64,000 nt of DNA, from assembly GCA_963717075.1 (NCBI GenBank), contig CAVQVI010000016.1:1-64000 (forward strand), given 5' to 3'. Under the pieces are notes generated by a model. The model was not told where the DNA came from, searched no databases, and saw nothing but the letters and a program-made list of their open reading frames with translations. Shown piece by piece: positions 54,321 to 62,059 of this stretch. This DNA comes from JBGOTP01 sp963717075 (GTDB lineage: Bacteria > Acidobacteriota > Vicinamibacteria > Vicinamibacterales > CAVVIG01). The translations under genes were made by a program, and so were the position numbers. Numbering within the stretch: position 1 is the first letter of the stretch; every line of letters begins with the position of its first letter.

Positions 54321-54773
54321 ATGCGCCCAGTTAGCCTGGCGGTGGCGGTGGTTTTGCTCTCGTTGTCGGCGCTCGCGGCATCGGCACAAGCCAGGAACCC
54401 GCTTGTCGGTGTTTGGGTTGTTGCGGAGGGGACGACCCTCCCCAGCGGTGCCGTGCGCGAGAACCCCCGCGGAATGATGATCTTCACGGGTCGGCACTAT
54501 AGCTGGATCGTATTCTTCGGCACACGTCCGAACTACACGTCGCCGGCTGAGGCGACAGATGGGCAGAAGGTTGCGGTTTTCGAGACGTTCGGTGCCCACG
54601 CCGGCACATACACTCTATCGGGTGCGATGGTCACGTTGCACCCGGAGGCTGCGAAGCACCCGTACATGCACGCGCCAGGCTACACTGAAGTGTGGAGTTT
54701 CAACATTGCCGGCAAAACGGTCACGATGACAAACAAACAAGGCGGGGTCAGGAAGCTCACCCGAGTCGAGTAG
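54321..54773 (+). CDS. Small exported lipocalin-like protein
   Basis: 150 residues from ATG 54321 (GGGAG 8 bp upstream; an ATG at 54264 lacks one). Sec signal MRPVSLAVAVVLLSLSALAASAQA. Then NPLVGVWVVAEGTTLPSG, RGMMIFTGRHYSWIVFFG, FGAHAGTYTLSGAMVTLHPE and the closing WSFNIAGKTVTMTNKQGG strands, the usual form of lipocalin-like exported domains. Probably a ligand carrier. It follows the metallo-hydrolase by 149 bp in the same direction. Confidence 0.7.
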   Translation: MRPVSLAVAVVLLSLSALAASAQARNPLVGVWVVAEGTTLPSGAVRENPRGMMIFTGRHYSWIVFFGTRPNYTSPAEATDGQKVAVFETFGAHAGTYTLSGAMVTLHPEAAKHPYMHAPGYTEVWSFNIAGKTVTMTNKQGGVRKLTRVE

Positions 54774-55004
54774 ACGCGGGAAGATCCGATGCCGCAGCCT
54801 ACGCCGCGATCCTTCGGGCGTGCGAGGAAGAAACGCTGAGTTCGCAGTACCACATGCGTGCGTACGCCGGACTGTATTTGCGGAACAACCTCCGTTTCGT
54901 GCGTGCGTCACCCGCGGTTGCGGCCATCGCCCGGCCGCATCATTCATCGTACGGACAAGCGGTGCCCAGCTGTCTCCTAGGCGAGCGTACCCCCAACTCT
55001 TGCA

Positions 55005-55814
55005 TCACTCACGAACCAGCTCGAAGTCGAGGTTCCCGTTGGGTCCGATCCACTGAATCGCCGTCTGGTATCCCTTCTTGCTGACGCGCAAGGATTGCCC
55101 GTAGTCATCGAGGTACGCACACAGCGCGTAGTAACCATCTGCGGTGGTCAGCATGAAGCCCATCGGGTCGCCGGATCGACCGTCGCCGTAGAGGTGCTCG
55201 ACCAACGCCTCCCGCACCGGCTGTGCGCCCGTGGCAGTCCTTTCCGTGATGAACCCCGAGAAAACCCCCTCCGGGTAGGGCGACCAAAGGTTCACGCCTG
55301 GGTACAGGCTCCTAAACGATCGCATTGATTGTGGCAGCCCGTTGGCGAGAAGCGAACCCCGCGGAACGACATGGATGTCCCGGGAACCATCGCCCCACAG
55401 CCACATTCGGATGCTGCATGGCGAGAAATAGGCGTCCTGCGGGATGACGCTGACCCCCAGGTACTCCCGCTGCAATCCGGCGACGTCGTACCGGCCAGCG
55501 GAATCGGTCACGACATTCATGGTGACTTCGCCAAGTCCGGGTCGCCAGCCCGACACCAGAAGCTGCAGACCCGCCAATGGTCGACTCTGCGCAGCCGTGT
55601 GCTCGTACGCCACGCCGTACACGTTGGACACCTCCGCCCCTCTGTATGGGGGTCGTGCTGGCGGGGAAGGCGTGTTCGCCGGGGACGGGGCGGACGGTCC
55701 CGGCGTGTTGCATGAGACCAGGACGATGGCCAGTCCCGCGACGGTCCAACGGGCGGTCGTGGACGCTGCGCGGCGAAACCAGATCGAAGCGGCGAGTCGT
55801 GTTGACGTGAACAC
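55005..55814 (-). CDS. Putative lipoprotein with carboxypeptidase-regulatory-like domains
   Basis: 269 residues from GTG 55814 with AAAAGGGG upstream. The N-terminus has a hydrophobic stretch ending LVSC, a lipobox, followed by a Pro/Ser-rich spacer. Two beta-sandwich regions follow: LAGLQLLVSGWRPG...TDSAGRYDVAGL and GFITERTATGAQPVREALVEHL...TTADGYYALCAY, the pattern of carboxypeptidase regulatory-like repeats. It ends LDFELVRE. Surface lipoprotein of unknown role, located between the tRNA-Val gene and its partial copy. Confidence 0.65.
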   Translation of the reverse strand: MFTSTRLAASIWFRRAASTTARWTVAGLAIVLVSCNTPGPSAPSPANTPSPPARPPYRGAEVSNVYGVAYEHTAAQSRPLAGLQLLVSGWRPGLGEVTMNVVTDSAGRYDVAGLQREYLGVSVIPQDAYFSPCSIRMWLWGDGSRDIHVVPRGSLLANGLPQSMRSFRSLYPGVNLWSPYPEGVFSGFITERTATGAQPVREALVEHLYGDGRSGDPMGFMLTTADGYYALCAYLDDYGQSLRVSKKGYQTAIQWIGPNGNLDFELVRE

Positions 55815-56176
55815 AGGGGTCCCCTTTTGCGTTGCTAAACGCCGCCGACTGGGGAACCGGACAAGGCGCGGGACGCGCTCCTTCGCTCGCTGCGGCTCTG
55901 AATTCTACGCCCCACCCGCGAATTGTAGACTCAAATGCCGAGAAACTCGAATACGCGCAACCCTTGCGACGCGCTCTGCGAGCACTCGACCCTGCATGAC
56001 CTCGACGCGGGCCTGGCGCCTGATCATGCCACGGCAACCGTGCGTGTGAAGCACGCGCTCTAACCAACCTGAGCTAAGCGCCCCAGGGGATTGCGCAATT
56101 CCATCAGTTTGTGGTCTTCTTGTGGCCGCAGCGGCGATCGCGCGCGCACGCTGCAGGAAGACTCTGTGCCTTTCGC
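55815..56176. other. Intergenic region with partial tRNA-Val copy
   Basis: About 360 bp between divergent genes, holding the tRNA fragment at 56039-56083 and the repeat of the tRNA flank at 56096-56136. Nothing coding is supported. Confidence 0.5.
56039..56083 (-). pseudogene. Partial tRNA-Val (5' end to anticodon arm)
   Basis: Matches the 5' half of the tRNA-Val at 51878-51954, from the acceptor 5' strand through the D-arm and the whole anticodon arm, with one extra base in the D-loop region. The T-arm and 3' acceptor strand are absent. A flanking 41-bp segment (56096-56136) also matches 52007-52047 at about 32 positions. It looks like an att-site copy left by integration. Confidence 0.85.
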
Positions 56177-56710
56177 ATGACGCAAACGCTGGAACACGTC
56201 GCGCAGGCCATCGATGCCAGCCGCCTTCATGTCTTCGCGACGCATCTGCTGAGAGAGGTGCCAGGATTTCCACCGCTCATCCAGACCGTTCATCTCGTGG
56301 CCATCGCTGCCATCATGGGCTCGATCGTCCTCGTCGATCTCAAGATTCTTGGTCTGGCCCTGCCGAGTCAGAACTCCGACGAATTGGTCCGGCGACTGAT
56401 GCCGTGGATGTGGTGCGCGCTGCCGGTACTGGCGGCCTCCGGGCTGGTGTTCATTCTCGCGCGCCCTCATCGCTATTTCCGGAACCCCGTGGTCGGACTG
56501 AAGTTCGGGATGCTCCTGCCCGCCGTGGCTCTGGCCGGCGCATTCCACCGGATGAGCGCGTCTGTGAATGCGAACAGTGGTCCAGGAAATGGGCTGCAAG
56601 CGCGTCGCGTGCTCGCGAGAACGATGGCTGCGGTGTCCTTGTTCCTCTGGATCGGTGTCGTTCTGGCCGGCCGCTGGATCGCGTACGCCGACTACTTGTT
56701 TCCGGAGTGA
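56177..56710 (+). CDS. Four-helix membrane protein of unknown function (pair member 1)
   Basis: 177 residues from ATG 56177. Motifs are FPPLIQTVHLVAIAAIMGSIVLVDLKILG at the first helix (His-containing), then three more helices at about 83-101, 108-124 and 150-168, ending VSLFLWIGVVLAGRWIAYAD. The next gene encodes a paralogue with the same ending (SLWIGVLLSGRWIGH), starting 3 bp after this stop. His residues in helices suggest a haem or quinone site, and the following sulfite-oxidising genes support a redox role, but this is inference. I do not know a characterised member. Confidence 0.65.
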   Translation: MTQTLEHVAQAIDASRLHVFATHLLREVPGFPPLIQTVHLVAIAAIMGSIVLVDLKILGLALPSQNSDELVRRLMPWMWCALPVLAASGLVFILARPHRYFRNPVVGLKFGMLLPAVALAGAFHRMSASVNANSGPGNGLQARRVLARTMAAVSLFLWIGVVLAGRWIAYADYLFPE

Positions 56711-56713
56711 CGC

Positions 56714-57202
56714 GTGCCTATGGCTGACTTCTGGTCGTGGATCGAGATGCTCCCCGTGGCGGGTTACATTGGTGAGACCTGGTGGTTCCCCCTCCTGGAG
56801 TCGGTGCACGTCCTGACAGGAACCTTTGTCGTCGGATCGATCCTGATGGTGGATCTGCGCCTGCTCGGCCTGGCGGGACAACGCTATTCTGTGAGCCGCA
56901 TCGTGAAAGAGGTGGTGCCCTGGACCTATGGCGCGTGCGCGCTGTCGGTCGTGGCAGGCGCCGGCCTGTTCGCCAGCCGGGCAAGCCACTACGTCGCCAA
57001 CACCGCCTTTCAAGTGAAGATGGTGTTGCTGGTTCTGGCTGCTCTGAACATGGCCGTCTTCCACCTGTCCACCGCTCGAGGGATTGCCCACTGGGATCAG
57101 AGCGCGACGACGACGGCGTCCGCTCGATTCGCAGGGGCATGCTCGCTGTCTCTCTGGATCGGCGTTCTGCTCTCGGGCCGCTGGATCGGCCATCTTCTGT
57201 AA
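56714..57202 (+). CDS. Four-helix membrane protein of unknown function (pair member 2)
   Basis: 162 residues from GTG 56714 with GGAG 7 bp upstream. Helix 1 holds FPLLESVHVLTGTFVVGSILMVDLRLLG, aligned with the first member; four helices in all. It is likely to form a heterodimer with its neighbour. About 80 bp later begins the SoxC-like gene in the same direction. Confidence 0.65.
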   Translation: MPMADFWSWIEMLPVAGYIGETWWFPLLESVHVLTGTFVVGSILMVDLRLLGLAGQRYSVSRIVKEVVPWTYGACALSVVAGAGLFASRASHYVANTAFQVKMVLLVLAALNMAVFHLSTARGIAHWDQSATTTASARFAGACSLSLWIGVLLSGRWIGHLL

Positions 57203-57282
57203 CGGGGTTATAGCGGGGCGACCGAAAAACGACCGCGCCCATGGCGCTCGCACCAAGATAGAATTGCGGGGGAGGGAGATCC

Positions 57283-58494
57283 ATGAAGCTCGTCAGGCCG
57301 AACCGGCGGCAACTCCTGCAGATGGGGGCGGCGGTGGGCGGAAGCCTCGTTGCGGATCGGAAAGCGTTGGCCCTCGAAGCCGAGGCGCGGAAACTCGGAG
57401 AGCCTCTCGGCCCGTACGGTGAGCGGTCGCGCTTCGAGAAGGCGATCCGCTGGCGACGAGAGTCGCAAACCATGGAGACCGGCTCGAGTTTCACGCCCCT
57501 CCACGACTCGGTCGGCATTCTCACTCCTTCAGCGCTCCACTACGAGCGTCATCACTCGGGCATCCCCACGATCGATCCAGCCGAACATCGCCTGATCGTG
57601 CACGGCCTGGTGGATCGGCCGCTCTCGATTTCGATGGCAGAGATCCGGCGCCTGCCGTCGGTGACGCGTCTCCTGGCGCTCGAGTGCGGTGGTAATAGCG
57701 CCGGAGAATGGGCGGGCGCCGGCGGCGCCGACGTCCAGCGCAGCTACGGGCTTGTCAGCGGTAGCGAATGGACAGGCGTCCCGTTGTCGCTCGTCCTCGC
57801 TGAAGCGGGCGTGCGGCCGGGCGCTTCCTGGGTGATTGCCGAAGGCGCCGATGCCTGCCGGATGATGCGCAGCATTCCGCTGGCGAAGGCGCTCGAGAAC
57901 TCGTTGCTCGCATACGGCCAGAACGGCGAGGCCATGCGACCCGCACAGGGGTACCCACTGCGTCTCATCAACCCCGGGTGGGAGGGCAACACGAATGTGA
58001 AATGGCTGCACAGTCTGAAGGTCACCGACCAGCCTTACATGGCGCGGGATGAAACGTCCAAGTACTCGGACCTGATGCCTGACGGCAAGGCGAGAATCTT
58101 CACCTACGCGATGGAAGCCAAGTCGGTCATCACGTTTCCTTCCGGCGGGCAGACGCTGCCGGCGCGAGGGCTCTACGAAGTTACCGGTCTCGCCTGGTCG
58201 GGACGCGGACGGATCGATCGGGTCGACGTGACCACTGACGGCGGACGAACATGGTCCGCCGCAGAACTGCAGGAGCCGCGGCTGCCCTTGGCGCTGACCA
58301 GGTTCCGATTGTCGTGGCGGTTCGACGGGCAGGACACCCGTATCGCATCACGAGCCACCGATGAAACCGGCTACGTCCAGCCGACGCGCGCGGCTCTGAT
58401 AGCGGCCCGTGGAACCAATTCCATCTACCACTACAACGGCATCAAGGTCTGGCACGTGCGCGCCGACGGGACCGTGGCGAATGTGGAAGCTTAG
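57283..58494 (+). CDS. SoxC-like sulfite/sulfane dehydrogenase, molybdopterin subunit
   Basis: 403 residues with GGGGAGGGAGAT upstream of ATG 57283. A Tat-type signal (NRRQLLQMGAAVGG) fits a folded molybdoenzyme. The oxidoreductase molybdopterin domain has PSVTRLLALECGGN with the Mo-ligand Cys about 135, YGLVSGSEWTGVPLSLVL, QGYPLRLINPGWEGNTNVKWL, and a C-terminal Mo-co dimerisation domain (RIDRVDVTTDGGRTWSAAEL). Followed with a 14-bp overlap by a cytochrome c gene, the order of SoxCD or SorAB. It oxidises sulfite or protein-bound sulfane sulfur. No other sox genes are seen, so a sulfite dehydrogenase role is more likely than full Sox. Confidence 0.85.
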   Translation: MKLVRPNRRQLLQMGAAVGGSLVADRKALALEAEARKLGEPLGPYGERSRFEKAIRWRRESQTMETGSSFTPLHDSVGILTPSALHYERHHSGIPTIDPAEHRLIVHGLVDRPLSISMAEIRRLPSVTRLLALECGGNSAGEWAGAGGADVQRSYGLVSGSEWTGVPLSLVLAEAGVRPGASWVIAEGADACRMMRSIPLAKALENSLLAYGQNGEAMRPAQGYPLRLINPGWEGNTNVKWLHSLKVTDQPYMARDETSKYSDLMPDGKARIFTYAMEAKSVITFPSGGQTLPARGLYEVTGLAWSGRGRIDRVDVTTDGGRTWSAAELQEPRLPLALTRFRLSWRFDGQDTRIASRATDETGYVQPTRAALIAARGTNSIYHYNGIKVWHVRADGTVANVEA

Positions 58495-59002
58495 CGCGCT
58501 GTTCTTGGTGGCGGCCGTCACGCTGTCGGCACAATCGCCTCGATACGGAGTGGGAAGACCGCCGACTCCGGGCGAGATTCGAGCGCTTGGGTCGGCGATT
58601 GCACCCGATGGCACTGGCCTGCCGGAGGGCGCGGGGACGGTTGCGGCGGGACGCGCCCTGTTCGCTGCGCAGTGCGCGCGGTGTCACGGACCCGCAGGGG
58701 AGGGCGACGTTGGTGCGCGGCTCGTGGGCGGCCAAGGCTCACTCGCGACACCGCGGCCTCTCAAGACAGTCGGGAGCTTCTGGCCGTACTCGACGACGCT
58801 CTGGGACTACATCAATCGGGCCATGCCGTTCGATCGTCCGGGTGTGCTGGAGCCGTCGGAAGTGTACGCGGCAGTGGCGTACGTGCTGCGCTTGAATGGC
58901 ATCATCGAGGAGAGCGGCGTCATGGACGCGACCAGCCTTCCGAAGGTGAAGATGCCGAACCGCGACGGGTTTGTGAGTGATACGCGTCCGGACGTCCGCT
59001 AG
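58481..59002 (+). CDS. SoxD/SorB-like c-type cytochrome, electron acceptor of the molybdoenzyme
   Basis: 173 residues from ATG 58481, overlapping the end of the SoxC-like gene by 14 bp. Sec signal ending TLSAQS. The domain has CARCHGPAGEG and an axial-Met candidate in RAMPFDRPG; LEPSEVYAAVAYVLRLNGII is the typical last helix of class I cytochromes. The C-terminal MPNRDGF is common in sulfite dehydrogenase cytochromes. Receives electrons from the Mo centre. Confidence 0.85.
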   Translation: MWKLSALFLVAAVTLSAQSPRYGVGRPPTPGEIRALGSAIAPDGTGLPEGAGTVAAGRALFAAQCARCHGPAGEGDVGARLVGGQGSLATPRPLKTVGSFWPYSTTLWDYINRAMPFDRPGVLEPSEVYAAVAYVLRLNGIIEESGVMDATSLPKVKMPNRDGFVSDTRPDVR

Positions 59003-59022
59003 GCGCGGTCGTCTGACGACCG

Positions 59023-60456
59023 ATGATACAACTCAGCACGCGGATTGCCCTCGGCTTCATCGTGCTGTTTGGGTTCTGTGCACGCGCCGCGACCTACAAG
59101 ACCCCGATCCTCGACCACCACGCCTGGCGTCAGGCGGACACGGCGTCAATCGCGAGGAACTTCTACCGCGAGCGCTTCAACATCCTCTATCCGCAAATCG
59201 ATGAACGTGGTGCGCAGCCGTATGGGTACGTGGAGACGGGGCTCGAACTCCTCGCGTTTCTCGTGGCCGCTATCTCGAAAGTCACCGGCTTTCACTACCA
59301 GACCGGCCGCCTCCTGAGCGCGCTCTTCTTCGTCGGGTCAACTCTGCTCGTGTGGAGCTTCGTGACCCGGCGCTATGGGGAGCGTTGCGGGCTCGTCGCC
59401 GCATTTCTCTACGCCTTTGCGTTCCCGCTCTCGGCGTTCATCGAACGCGCGTTCATGAACGAGTCTCTGCTCATCTTTCTATCGTTCGTCTGCCTGCGAG
59501 AGACGCAGCGCTATCTGGATCGTTCATCGTGGATGAGCTTCATGGCGCTCGTCACGGCCTCGTCTCTGATTGCGGCGGTCAAGCTTCCATATCTGATCAT
59601 CTGGGCGCCCGTCATGGGCTTGTTCATCGAACGAGACGGTCGTCGAACGGCATTGCGCTGGGAGCTCTGGTCGATGATGCTGGTCAATCTGGTGGTCGCT
59701 GGCGCCTGGCATCTACACGCCCACCAGCTGGCCGAGACCACGGGTCTGACGTTCGGCATGTTCGACAAACTCTTCGATGCGGGGATCGTTTTTTCATGGC
59801 TATTCCCGCTGCGGATGTTGGAGCGGCTCGTGAAAGATGTCCTCGAGCCGGTCGGCCTCCTCGGAGCGGCGGCGGGTTTATGGGTGGCGGTTCGCGATCG
59901 CCGGTGGTGCGAGGTTCTCGGGATTGCTGGGTTCGGCGCCTACCTCCTGCTCGTCGCGAAAGGCAACCTGCAGCACGACTACTACCAGCTCCCGTTGATG
60001 CCGATTGGCACCGTCCTCGCCGCCGTCGGGCTTGTGCACGTCAGCGAGGTGCTCGGGAGGGGATTGTCGGAGCGCCGCGATCGACTGCTGGCCGCAGCGC
60101 TCGGTGTGGCGGTTGCGGCGAGCTTTGTGAGGGCAGCGAGCGCGCACTCATGGTACGAGTTCAGCAATGATGACCTGGCGGCGTGCGGATCGATTCAGTC
60201 CATGAGCGATGCTGCCGATCGGGTCGTGATTATCGGCGGCGGGAGCCCGGCGCTCCTGTTCTGTATCGATCGGAAGGGGTGGTTGCTCGCGGCTCACGAA
60301 GCGGACGAAGCGCACATTCGCAAGACCTGGCAGCAAGGCGCTCGTTTTGCGGTGCTCCTGCATTCTTTCGACGAGCCCAAGGTCCGCAGGATCCTGGCCG
60401 ATAGCGGCCACCTTGTGTTGAGCATGCCAGCGCTCGAGATGTACCGCCTCCCCTGA
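59023..60456 (+). CDS. GT39/ArnT-like membrane glycosyltransferase
   Basis: 477 residues, about ten transmembrane helices. Near the N-terminus, just after helix 1, lies the loop ILDHHAWRQADTASIARNFY, whose acidic residue and His are typical of the catalytic loop of polyprenyl-phosphate-dependent GT-C enzymes (PMT/ArnT). Soluble C-terminal part about 390-477. Such enzymes transfer a sugar from a lipid carrier to lipid A or proteins on the periplasmic side. It follows the SoxD-like gene by 20 bp but is functionally unlinked. The donor and acceptor are unknown. Confidence 0.78.
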   Translation: MIQLSTRIALGFIVLFGFCARAATYKTPILDHHAWRQADTASIARNFYRERFNILYPQIDERGAQPYGYVETGLELLAFLVAAISKVTGFHYQTGRLLSALFFVGSTLLVWSFVTRRYGERCGLVAAFLYAFAFPLSAFIERAFMNESLLIFLSFVCLRETQRYLDRSSWMSFMALVTASSLIAAVKLPYLIIWAPVMGLFIERDGRRTALRWELWSMMLVNLVVAGAWHLHAHQLAETTGLTFGMFDKLFDAGIVFSWLFPLRMLERLVKDVLEPVGLLGAAAGLWVAVRDRRWCEVLGIAGFGAYLLLVAKGNLQHDYYQLPLMPIGTVLAAVGLVHVSEVLGRGLSERRDRLLAAALGVAVAASFVRAASAHSWYEFSNDDLAACGSIQSMSDAADRVVIIGGGSPALLFCIDRKGWLLAAHEADEAHIRKTWQQGARFAVLLHSFDEPKVRRILADSGHLVLSMPALEMYRLP

Positions 60457-60460
60457 TGGA

Positions 60461-61306
60461 CTATTTTCTTCCTTCCGGCAGGCGCCGCGCGGCCGCGCCG
60501 TCGTAATGGTGATCCTTCGGATCGATCTGGCGCATGGGTGTTTGACGCGCCCGCTCCTCGTGCGCATGCGCAATGAGGCCGGGCAGACGCGAAATCAGGA
60601 AGACGGCGTTACCCAGTTCATACGCGAAGCCGAGGTCGGCGCAGACGGCGGCGATCGCGCCGTCGACATTGACCGGGAGGTGACGGCCGATTTCTTCTTC
60701 CCGGGCGTTGAGCGTGCGTTCCACCGCACGAATCATCCGCACGTGCTCGCCTTCGAGCTCGAGCTCCAGCGCCATCTGGAACAGCCGCGCTGCGCGCGGA
60801 TCGCGCGTGTGGAAGCGGTGGCCGAAGCCCGGTGGCGTGTGCCCGTCGCGCAGGTAGTCGGCCACGATCTCGTCGGCCGCCTGCTGCATCGATTGGCCGC
60901 CTCGAACGAGCGTGAGCCCGCGATCGAGAAACCGCATGCACGATTCGATGTCTCCGCCGTGATGCCGACCGAACGCCAGGATGCCTCCCGCCACACAATC
61001 CTTGAGCGGTGCGCCAGAGGTGGCGATGTTGCGCGCCGCCAGGGTCGAGGGCGGCGTCACGCCGTGGTCGAGAGATGAGACGAGTACCGCATTCAGCATC
61101 CGTCCAATCGCAGGCGTCGGCAGTTCACCCATCAACAAGAGGTACACCGCGTCGGCAAACGACAGCCGCCCCATCATCTCGTCCACCGCGTAGCCGCGGA
61201 TGAGGATGGAGTTCGGCGCGATGGCAGTCAGTGCGCTCTGCCACCGATCGGAGCTGGCGTGCACCTCCGTACGGCGATCCGTTTCGGTCGTAGTGCGTTG
61301 TGACAT
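60461..61306 (-). CDS. Citrate synthase-superfamily protein, citryl-CoA lyase-like
   Basis: 281 residues, much shorter than citrate synthase (about 370-430) and equal to citryl-CoA lyases. Catalytic residues are His in SLDHGVTPPS, His in GFGHRFHTRDPRA and Asp in VNVDGAIAAV. PNSILIRGYAVDEMMGRLSFADAVYLLLMGELP is the N-terminal signature. Citryl-CoA lyase splits citryl-CoA to acetyl-CoA and oxaloacetate; related short forms may act on other acyl-CoAs. It ends 4 bp from the convergent glycosyltransferase stop. A 9-bp hairpin lies just before its start. Confidence 0.8.
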   Translation of the reverse strand: MSQRTTTETDRRTEVHASSDRWQSALTAIAPNSILIRGYAVDEMMGRLSFADAVYLLLMGELPTPAIGRMLNAVLVSSLDHGVTPPSTLAARNIATSGAPLKDCVAGGILAFGRHHGGDIESCMRFLDRGLTLVRGGQSMQQAADEIVADYLRDGHTPPGFGHRFHTRDPRAARLFQMALELELEGEHVRMIRAVERTLNAREEEIGRHLPVNVDGAIAAVCADLGFAYELGNAVFLISRLPGLIAHAHEERARQTPMRQIDPKDHHYDGAAARRLPEGRK

Positions 61307-61320
61307 GGCGCCCCCATCAT

Positions 61321-61345
61321 AGCTGAGAGGCAGGCGCTCTCAGCT
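61321..61345. promoter_or_regulatory. Perfect 9-bp inverted repeat upstream of the citryl-CoA lyase-like gene
   Basis: agctgagag (61321-61329) and ctctcagct (61337-61345) flank a 7-base loop. It lies 15 bp before the start codon, between it and the upstream hpt gene. Possible operator or terminator/attenuator; no U-tract. Confidence 0.6.
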
Positions 61346-61431
61346 GCCGGCGTTCAATTCTTTGTCGTGCGCATATGAGCGCTGTGGAAGCCGAAGGCTG
61401 ACAGCCGAGAGCCCATCCTGATGTTCCGGAA

Positions 61432-61953
61432 TCAGCTAAGTACCCCGATATACGGGAGATTGCGGTAGCGGTCGGCGTAGTCCAGCCCGTAGCCGACGAC
61501 GAAGTGATCCTCGATGGTGAATCCCACGTAGTCGAGCTTCACCTCCACCCGTCGCCGCGAGGGTTTGCTCAGCAGGCACGCCGTCCGCAGTGTCCTCGGC
61601 GCTCTCGTCCGCAGCATCTGCTGGAGTGTGGCGAGTGTGAGCCCCGTATCCACGATATCCTCGACGATCACGACGTCGCGGTCCTCGATGGGCGCATCGA
61701 GCGTGCCGAGCAGGTGCACGTCGCCCGAGCTGGATGTCCTGTCCCGGTAGCTCGAGACCGCGACGAAATCGAGCGAGACGGTGATGTCCATCTGACGCAC
61801 GAGATCTGCCAGAAAGACGAATGCCCCCTTCAGGATGGCGACAAGGTGGACACCCTCCGCGTGGTCACAGGCGATCTCGCCCGCCATCTGGACCACACGC
61901 TGCCGAATCTGCTCGGCGGTCAAGAGCACGTGGGCGGGACTGTGTTCCGGCAC
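61432..61953 (-). CDS. hpt: Hypoxanthine phosphoribosyltransferase
   Basis: 173 residues, the usual length. The PRPP-binding motif VVIVEDIVDTGLTL is at about residues 94-107; VHLVAILKGAFVFLADLVRQ and the flexible-loop region SSYRDRTSSSGDV precede it, and DYVGFTIEDHFVVGYGLDYADRYRNLPYIGVL is the typical C-terminus. It salvages hypoxanthine and guanine to IMP and GMP in the cytoplasm. Divergent from the sensor kinase gene, with 106 bp between. Intact. Confidence 0.93.
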   Translation of the reverse strand: MPEHSPAHVLLTAEQIRQRVVQMAGEIACDHAEGVHLVAILKGAFVFLADLVRQMDITVSLDFVAVSSYRDRTSSSGDVHLLGTLDAPIEDRDVVIVEDIVDTGLTLATLQQMLRTRAPRTLRTACLLSKPSRRRVEVKLDYVGFTIEDHFVVGYGLDYADRYRNLPYIGVLS

Positions 61954-62059
61954 GGAGACTCATCATAACGACGAGCGATCGTTTGTGCGCCAGGTTCTAT
62001 AAGAAAATCGAAAGGAGCGGATGAGGCACGGCCGCCTATAATGACCGTCAGGGTTCAGG

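Noticed and set aside
56039..56083. Functional second tRNA-Val
   Set aside because: It lacks the T-arm and the 3' acceptor strand.
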